DNA of 64,000 bases, taken from the NCBI GenBank assembly GCA_947685225.1, contig CANTUV010000024.1:19362001-19426000 (forward strand). Direction: 5' to 3'. This DNA is from Garcia nutans (Eukaryota; Streptophyta; Magnoliopsida; Malpighiales; Euphorbiaceae). The position numbers and the translations under genes are program-made. The notes beneath the pieces were generated by a model, which saw only the letters and a list, made by a program, of their open reading frames with translations, was not told where the DNA came from and made no database searches. Shown here one piece after another: positions 58,641 through 64,000 of the stretch (its first letter is position 1; every line of letters begins with the position of its first letter).

Positions 58641-61600
58641 ATAATTTCGTCCTCGAAATTATCCAGTATAGTAATAAATCATCCAAATCATTATTTTACC
58701 AAATTACATAATTTCTATTCTTCCCCTTAGGTTCATTCTTAATTTCCTTTTTACCATTCCCTAACACATCATTATACTGTCTATTTACTCAAACAGTCAC
58801 AACAGATTATTATATCTTCAATCGAATTGTCATTAGACAAAATTAGTTCATCTTCTTAATATGTATACACCACACACCTATTGCACTCAATAATTTTACA
58901 CATCTTCATTTTGATCCTACTCTTTATACAATTACCACATATTTATTTAATATCACCATTATACAACAACAAAATCTTATTTCCTTATTAAAATTCATTC
59001 CAATTATACTATAACTAACACTTTTCTCTTATAATTATTTGAAACTAATATAACTTAGCTCATTTCATATGCATATACATATCAAAACGTTGTATTATGC
59101 ACATTATCATATAGCTTGCATATTCTTAATACAACTACACACATTGATTTTCAATAAATACTTGTAAACTTATTACATTTCAGATCAATTGCTTTAACTA
59201 TCATAACATGACCATCACAACCTTATTCTATTCTGACCAACCTTTTGTCTATTTTAAATTCATCAATTTGTTTTCAATTCATGACCTCATTCTATTAGGT
59301 CAAATTTATTCTCAAATTTTAATTCTCTTCGAATTTATCATTACAGATAATATTCACTTCACCTAGTCTCATTTACTTTACACATCATTTTCATCAACTT
59401 ATTCATTTTATACCACTTTCAAACACATTTATTATAACTCTTACTCACATTTCATAATTTCTTTCATTTACCATTTTCTCACATTTCTTATAGTTACCCT
59501 ATTTACACAAATCACTTTTCTTATATATCATTTAAAGCTCATCATATTTTTACAATTCTCTTCTGTTTCCACACTTTCTATAACTATAAACAAATTTCTA
59601 GTATAAAATTATAAGATACAACTATGCAAACCATAAGTCTTGACCATATTTCTTGAAGCATAACTATCAATCTCACCAAAACTATCCAACGGTCATGCCA
59701 TAATAATGGTCACATCCGTGGCTTATAAATAAATACTGCCCTTCTATCATTCTTCTTCAAACATTTCCAATCACAATGTTAAGTTCGTATCGCAAAAATC
59801 ACATATTCATTTTCTAATCTTTTGATACAAAGTTAACACGTTTCAGCTTTGTTTCAAAGCAATTTACTCTTGATCACTTGATAATCATTAGCCTAACTCA
59901 TGTTTCAACAATATTATCATTAACATCTCTTACATATACACATTCATTCATATGCTAATTTACACAATTTCCATTTATTACTCCATTTCTAATCTATCTC
60001 TTATAGAAATTTTCATTTATTTTTTTTTTCACTTCCATACTTTCTTCATTATACTTTCCTTTTTCCTTACAATCTCTTATTTATACGCATATACTTTAGG
60101 CCCAAAACACTATACAATCATGATGTTCAGTTGTTAAAATAATAATTTCACCGTCCAGCTCTGTTCGGGTCCATTCTCAATCTCAATTCATCACATGACC
60201 TAACTCTATGCAGGTCAAGACCTAATCTCTCTTAGGTCTATTAATACATGCAATATCATTCTCAATATCACCAGACACGTATTTGTATAAGGTAGTAAAC
60301 ACTCGATAACATTTTTTTTAATCATCCACATACACCTTCGTAAGTCATAATCACAATGTGATTTACTTTCCACATTTTCTTACATATCATATTTGTGTTC
60401 ATATAGAAAAAAAAAATCTCATCACACAAATCATACAATTATACTCAATTCCTCTTTTACATACAAACTATACAAAGTTAACATTTATCACCTTTCAGAG
60501 AACATTATCATTTCTCATTCTTTTGACATTACTTAGGTTATTCATCAATTCAACATATATACACACTCTGACCACAACATAATTAACATCTTCCTTATTC
60601 AATAGCCCATCTCTTAAATAAGTTTCTTATTATATATATTTTTTTCTAATACTTCACATAAATCTTAGTCAGGTTTCCAATGTGACATCTCTCTCACTTT
60701 TTTTTTTGTATTGATCACACCTTTCATATCCATTTTCATCATTTCCAATTCAATTAACTAAAGTAACTCATTTTCACTTGCTTAATCATTTCCCTTTATT
60801 TCATAATAAATTTCTATATTATTAACCACATTACACCTCAGTTAGTACTTTTATAAGTAACATTACTCATTCAAAATTACTCCCATGCTTATTAAACATT
60901 AAACTATCAATATCTAAACAATCCTCATCGAAATTCCCTTACAACTCTAAATTTCCAATTTACTATTTTACTTAAACTTCATTCTATTAATCTCACTTTC
61001 AAGAGCTAACTTTATAAACATTATTTTTATATTAATATAACATCAAAACACATCACTTTCACAATTATGGAAATCCATTTCAAAAATTCAAATTTCATAT
61101 AATACAACCAACAACATGAACCTCACCAAATCTCACCCATATCACATTCTCAATCTTAAGATCAAAACATTTACTTTTAAACAATGCTAATTCATTTCCT
61201 TATACTAATTAATATCATCCATTTAGATACTTTAATTTTACACACTCAACCCTAAATTATGCATCATCGTTCCATAATAAATAATTCACTATCATATATG
61301 ATTTCACTCTTTGATTTTAATTATGAACTCTTTGTTGAAAATTATTAAAAACTTCATATTCCTTCTATACTTATACCCATATGCATATAAATTTTTATAA
61401 TTTTCTTCATTCATTTGTCTCATTAAATTAATTTATTACTTACTTACACAAAACTGCATGACTTCTTCAGTTTCATGTCAATCTCACTTTTAATTTTTAT
61501 ATTCCTTACCAATTCTTTATAAAAGATTGTAAACTTTTATCCATGTGCACTTGACACATATATGGACTTATATTTAAAGTTTTAGATTTTTCCAAGTTGA

Positions 61601-62392
61601 TTTAATATATTTAAAAATTAAATCTTCCAAAATCAGAGAATCTGTTTCTTTAATAATTTCTCTGGCAGCACCCGGTTGTCCATTTTTTTAGGTATCAAAC
61701 CTTAATAAAAATTCATGAAATTTTAACCATATGTTATAGGAATACATATGATATTGCTTGTAAACTTTTAGATTTTTCTGGGTTGGTTTACCATAGTTTC
61801 TAGATTTATTTTGTTTTTCAATTTCTACAGATTCTGAGTTGCTGAAATTTCTCCAACAATCTGTGTTCTTCTATTTTTCTTAATTAGAGATCCATCTTTA
61901 AAATTTATAAAATTTTATACATTTGAATTCTAACATATAGAAAAACTTTCTATTAAATGTTCAAACTCATCCAACATTTCTAGATTTGTCCAACAATTCA
62001 GACAATATCACTTTGCAGTACATCTATAAAATTTTCTGTAACTATCATGCTCATTTCTCAAAACTTTTATTTTTATATCTTAAATTATTTCCTAGATTGT
62101 TTTTCTAATTTCACTTATTCATCAATTGAATCAGCTATAAATTTTAAATTTCAAATAAAAGTTCCAAAAATTCTTAATCCATAATCTCTAGAATGACATT
62201 TTCACTGCGGGACTCTGATCTATGCAACCCAGACACCATCTCAACTCATATCCATTATATCAAATGGACATTGCCACATCAGGGATCAGATAAATTGACA
62301 GTGCCAATGCATGCATTACAATTGAAAATTCATTTTTTTATTCCAATTTTCTCTCTCTATCATCCCACCTAGGTCAAGAACCTCAAACCTAG
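58641..62392 (-). other. Non-coding internal domain of element H
   Basis: About 3.75 kb, very AT-rich, short frames only. No gag, protease, RT or integrase motif on either strand. The end next to the PBS (62280-62390) resembles the A leader (ATGCATTGGCACTG word, A 2674-2700). Three diverged modules of about 195 bp lie at 61520-62110. The rest shows no structure I can name. Confidence 0.75.
61520..62110 (-). repeat. Three diverged ~195 bp modules in H leader
   Basis: On the minus strand each module carries, in order, a CAGAATCTG-like word, an AAATCTA word, a GGAAAAATCTAAAA or TTTGAACATTTAA word and an ATAAAATTTCAT-like word. The anchor words lie near 61641, 61834 and 62035. Similarity is weak and judged by eye. 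Confidence 0.45.
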
Positions 62393-62404
62393 GCTCTGAT
62401 ACCA
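62393..62404 (-). other. Primer binding site of element H (initiator tRNA-Met type)
   Basis: GCTCTGATACCA on the plus strand, 7 nt from the LTR. The adjoining CCTAGG..GAGGTT leader words are shared with A and D. Confidence 0.93.
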
Positions 62405-62411
62405 AAATAAA

Positions 62412-64000
62412 TGTAACACCCTTATACCTTATATACGTACAATACATATTTTCAGCATATGTAAAATACACATATATGGTTTAAAAATATCATAGACCGA
62501 TTTAATAATAATTTTTACATTTCTATTTTAAGATTTCAAATACTAATATATAAAATAAATAGTATATAAATATTTCTTCCTTGTTATAGGAATCCAAAAT
62601 AAATATTTTGTATGAAAATCTCTAGGAAAAATTCGCCAGAGTTTTATTTGTAATTTAAACGTTTCCAAAATTCAACAAAACACAACCTGCATAAAACAAA
62701 CACTCCAAATAAAATCAATTCACCAATTCACCAATACTTCTCAATTTCTTCATATTTTCTCAAAATACTTATATATAGGTATATATATATATCAACATTA
62801 TATATAAAATCCCATCTTAAACAAAATTATTCAAATCATTCTTTACAATTTACAATATATGCTTCAAAAACATATCATAACATACATAATATCAAAATTA
62901 TACATGCTGGCAACTGGCTCTGATCTTGATGTACCCAAAACAACTCTTCAAACTCAATAAATACAAACCTAGACCCGACCAGGTCTAGTAAAACTCTCCG
63001 GCTCTACCAAAACGTCCATGACACCTGCGCGACGAATTACAATCACGCTAAGCCGAAGCCTAGTGGTACAAACTTTGATAATAATAAGTAATGCCAATAC
63101 ACAATGCATATAGAGGTCACATCATTTCACTTTATTATATTTTTCAAATATTTCATACTCACAACTCATAACATTATATTGCTCAATTGTATCACAATTC
63201 ATAATTCACATTAAAGCAAAGACAAGCATGGGCCCAAAAAGGATCTAATATGCTATTCAAATTTCAGAGTTACTGCTTTGGTCCATAATGACACCAGGTG
63301 TCTAGCCCGTAGGCAATATATATATATCCATGGATAATGTAAGAGCCCTAGTCTCTTGGACCTCAACCCGGCTAGACCCTTAGGCCCCAGTATCTTGGTC
63401 CTCAACCCGGCTAGACTGCTACGGTTTTTGAGGCTTACAACCCAGTCTTTTCAACCCAAAAACATCATATTTATCATTTATCAGCTGGGCTCGGCTTATG
63501 ACTCGGTCTTTTGACCTGCCTAGCAATTCAAGGCATGCCTCCAAACCCAGAACTCTGAAAATTGAATAACATACTAGGCACACAATTAATTAATTTATCT
63601 CATTATCAAATACTTTCACAATTCATTTCTCATTTTATTTCTCATAATCAAACTAGGCTCATTGCTTTATTTTCACATTTTTTTTTCTCATTTTTCTCAT
63701 TCTTCACATCTTTCTCGTTTTTTTCACTTTTCTCATTTTTTCTCATTTTTATCAATATCAATTCATTTCATTATTCCACATATCTCATTTTTGTATTCAC
63801 AACACATTACCCAATTACTTTGGGTATTTTCAAATAATATGCATATTTCACACTTTACACAATTTAGCCATTATCAATGGCTTTTCACAATGCATTTAAT
63901 ACATATATGACATTACAAATGTCATAGCACATTATTCATACTCAATCAATGAACCAAGTAGCTTAACACATTTTTCAACCAAAATGTGTTAAGTCCAAAT
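62412..64000 (-). repeat. 5' LTR of element H (cut by window end)
   Basis: Starts TGTAACACCCTTATACC and aligns with 55419 to about 57000, including the GCGCGA module (63024-63066), tandem GGACCTCAACCCGGCTAG words (63358-63415) and the palindrome at about 63961. The remaining half is outside the window. Confidence 0.92.

Larger units (their letters stand above)
55419..64000 (-). mobile_element. Element H: non-autonomous LARD-type element
   Basis: Minus strand. 3' LTR 55419-58624, PPT, 3.8 kb of internal DNA, PBS for initiator tRNA-Met (62393-62404) and the start of a 5' LTR at 62412, which runs off the window. All cis signals are present but no protein domain of any retrotransposon can be read inside in any frame. 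Such elements (large retrotransposon derivatives) are moved by proteins of related autonomous copies; the shared PBS leader and LTR similarity suggest an A/D-type helper. The left flank ends TATCA; the right target copy is not visible. Confidence 0.88.

Noticed and set aside
59952..60582. Hydrophobic small frames in H that could pass as membrane peptides.
   Set aside because: AT-rich chance frames rich in Ile/Phe/Tyr, no start context or homologue seen.
1..64000. Search for CRISPR arrays, bacterial operons, rRNA, tRNA genes and phage.
   Set aside because: None seen. tRNA-like words are primer binding sites, and the periodic repeats are LTR or 3' UTR arrays without CRISPR spacing.

Overview
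The window is AT-rich nuclear DNA of a flowering plant, most likely a dicot, from heterochromatin built almost wholly of LTR retrotransposons nested inside one another. I find no host gene, no rRNA or tRNA gene, no bacterial feature and no CRISPR array. The plant assignment rests on Ty3/gypsy lineages with plant-type primer binding sites: initiator tRNA-Met for Tekay/Del-like chromoviruses, a tRNA-Arg-type site for a Tat/Ogre-like element and a tRNA-Asp-type site for an Athila element. I cannot name the species.

Layout from left to right. Element A (+; 1-10464) is an almost complete Tekay/Del-like element with decayed gag-pol and two LTRs of about 3 kb. It sits in an LTR of family C (10465-11458), which itself lies in the 3' part of Tat-like element I (11459-15294, resuming at 47348-47405). 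Element D (-; 15295-47347), a relative of A, is inserted in the 3' LTR of I. D was then broken by an Athila-type solo LTR F (19641-24390, holding E-family solo LTR 20776-23739), by a second E solo LTR (25595-27899) and by the Tat/Ogre-like element B (+; 28069-43335). B holds two further solo LTRs, one of the H subfamily (31233-34404) and one of family C (36540-39199). From 47406 to 55418 lies a decayed Athila element G (-), whose 5' LTR is interrupted by H (-; 55419 to beyond the window end). H is a non-autonomous LARD-type element with long LTRs and about 3.8 kb of internal DNA without coding capacity.

No autonomous copy is intact. A and D carry gag, protease, RT, RNase H and integrase pieces with stops and frameshifts. 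B keeps only a gag remnant. H keeps only signals (PBS, polypurine tract, LTRs) and, if it ever moved, needed proteins supplied by an A/D-like partner. Target-site duplications and the continuity of interrupted elements fix the order: G is old; I was interrupted by D; D by B, F and E; and the solo LTRs inside B and F are younger than their hosts.

The signals least explained by ordinary annotation are non-coding structures in the LTRs: GACACGGCC palindrome clusters shared by LTRs of different lineages, a conserved two-hairpin module near GCGCGA in several LTR families, a triple hairpin in the Tat-like LTRs with a compensatory base change, and an H-type LTR that looks like an A-type LTR with about 200 bp of extra U3 ending in a second terminal motif.
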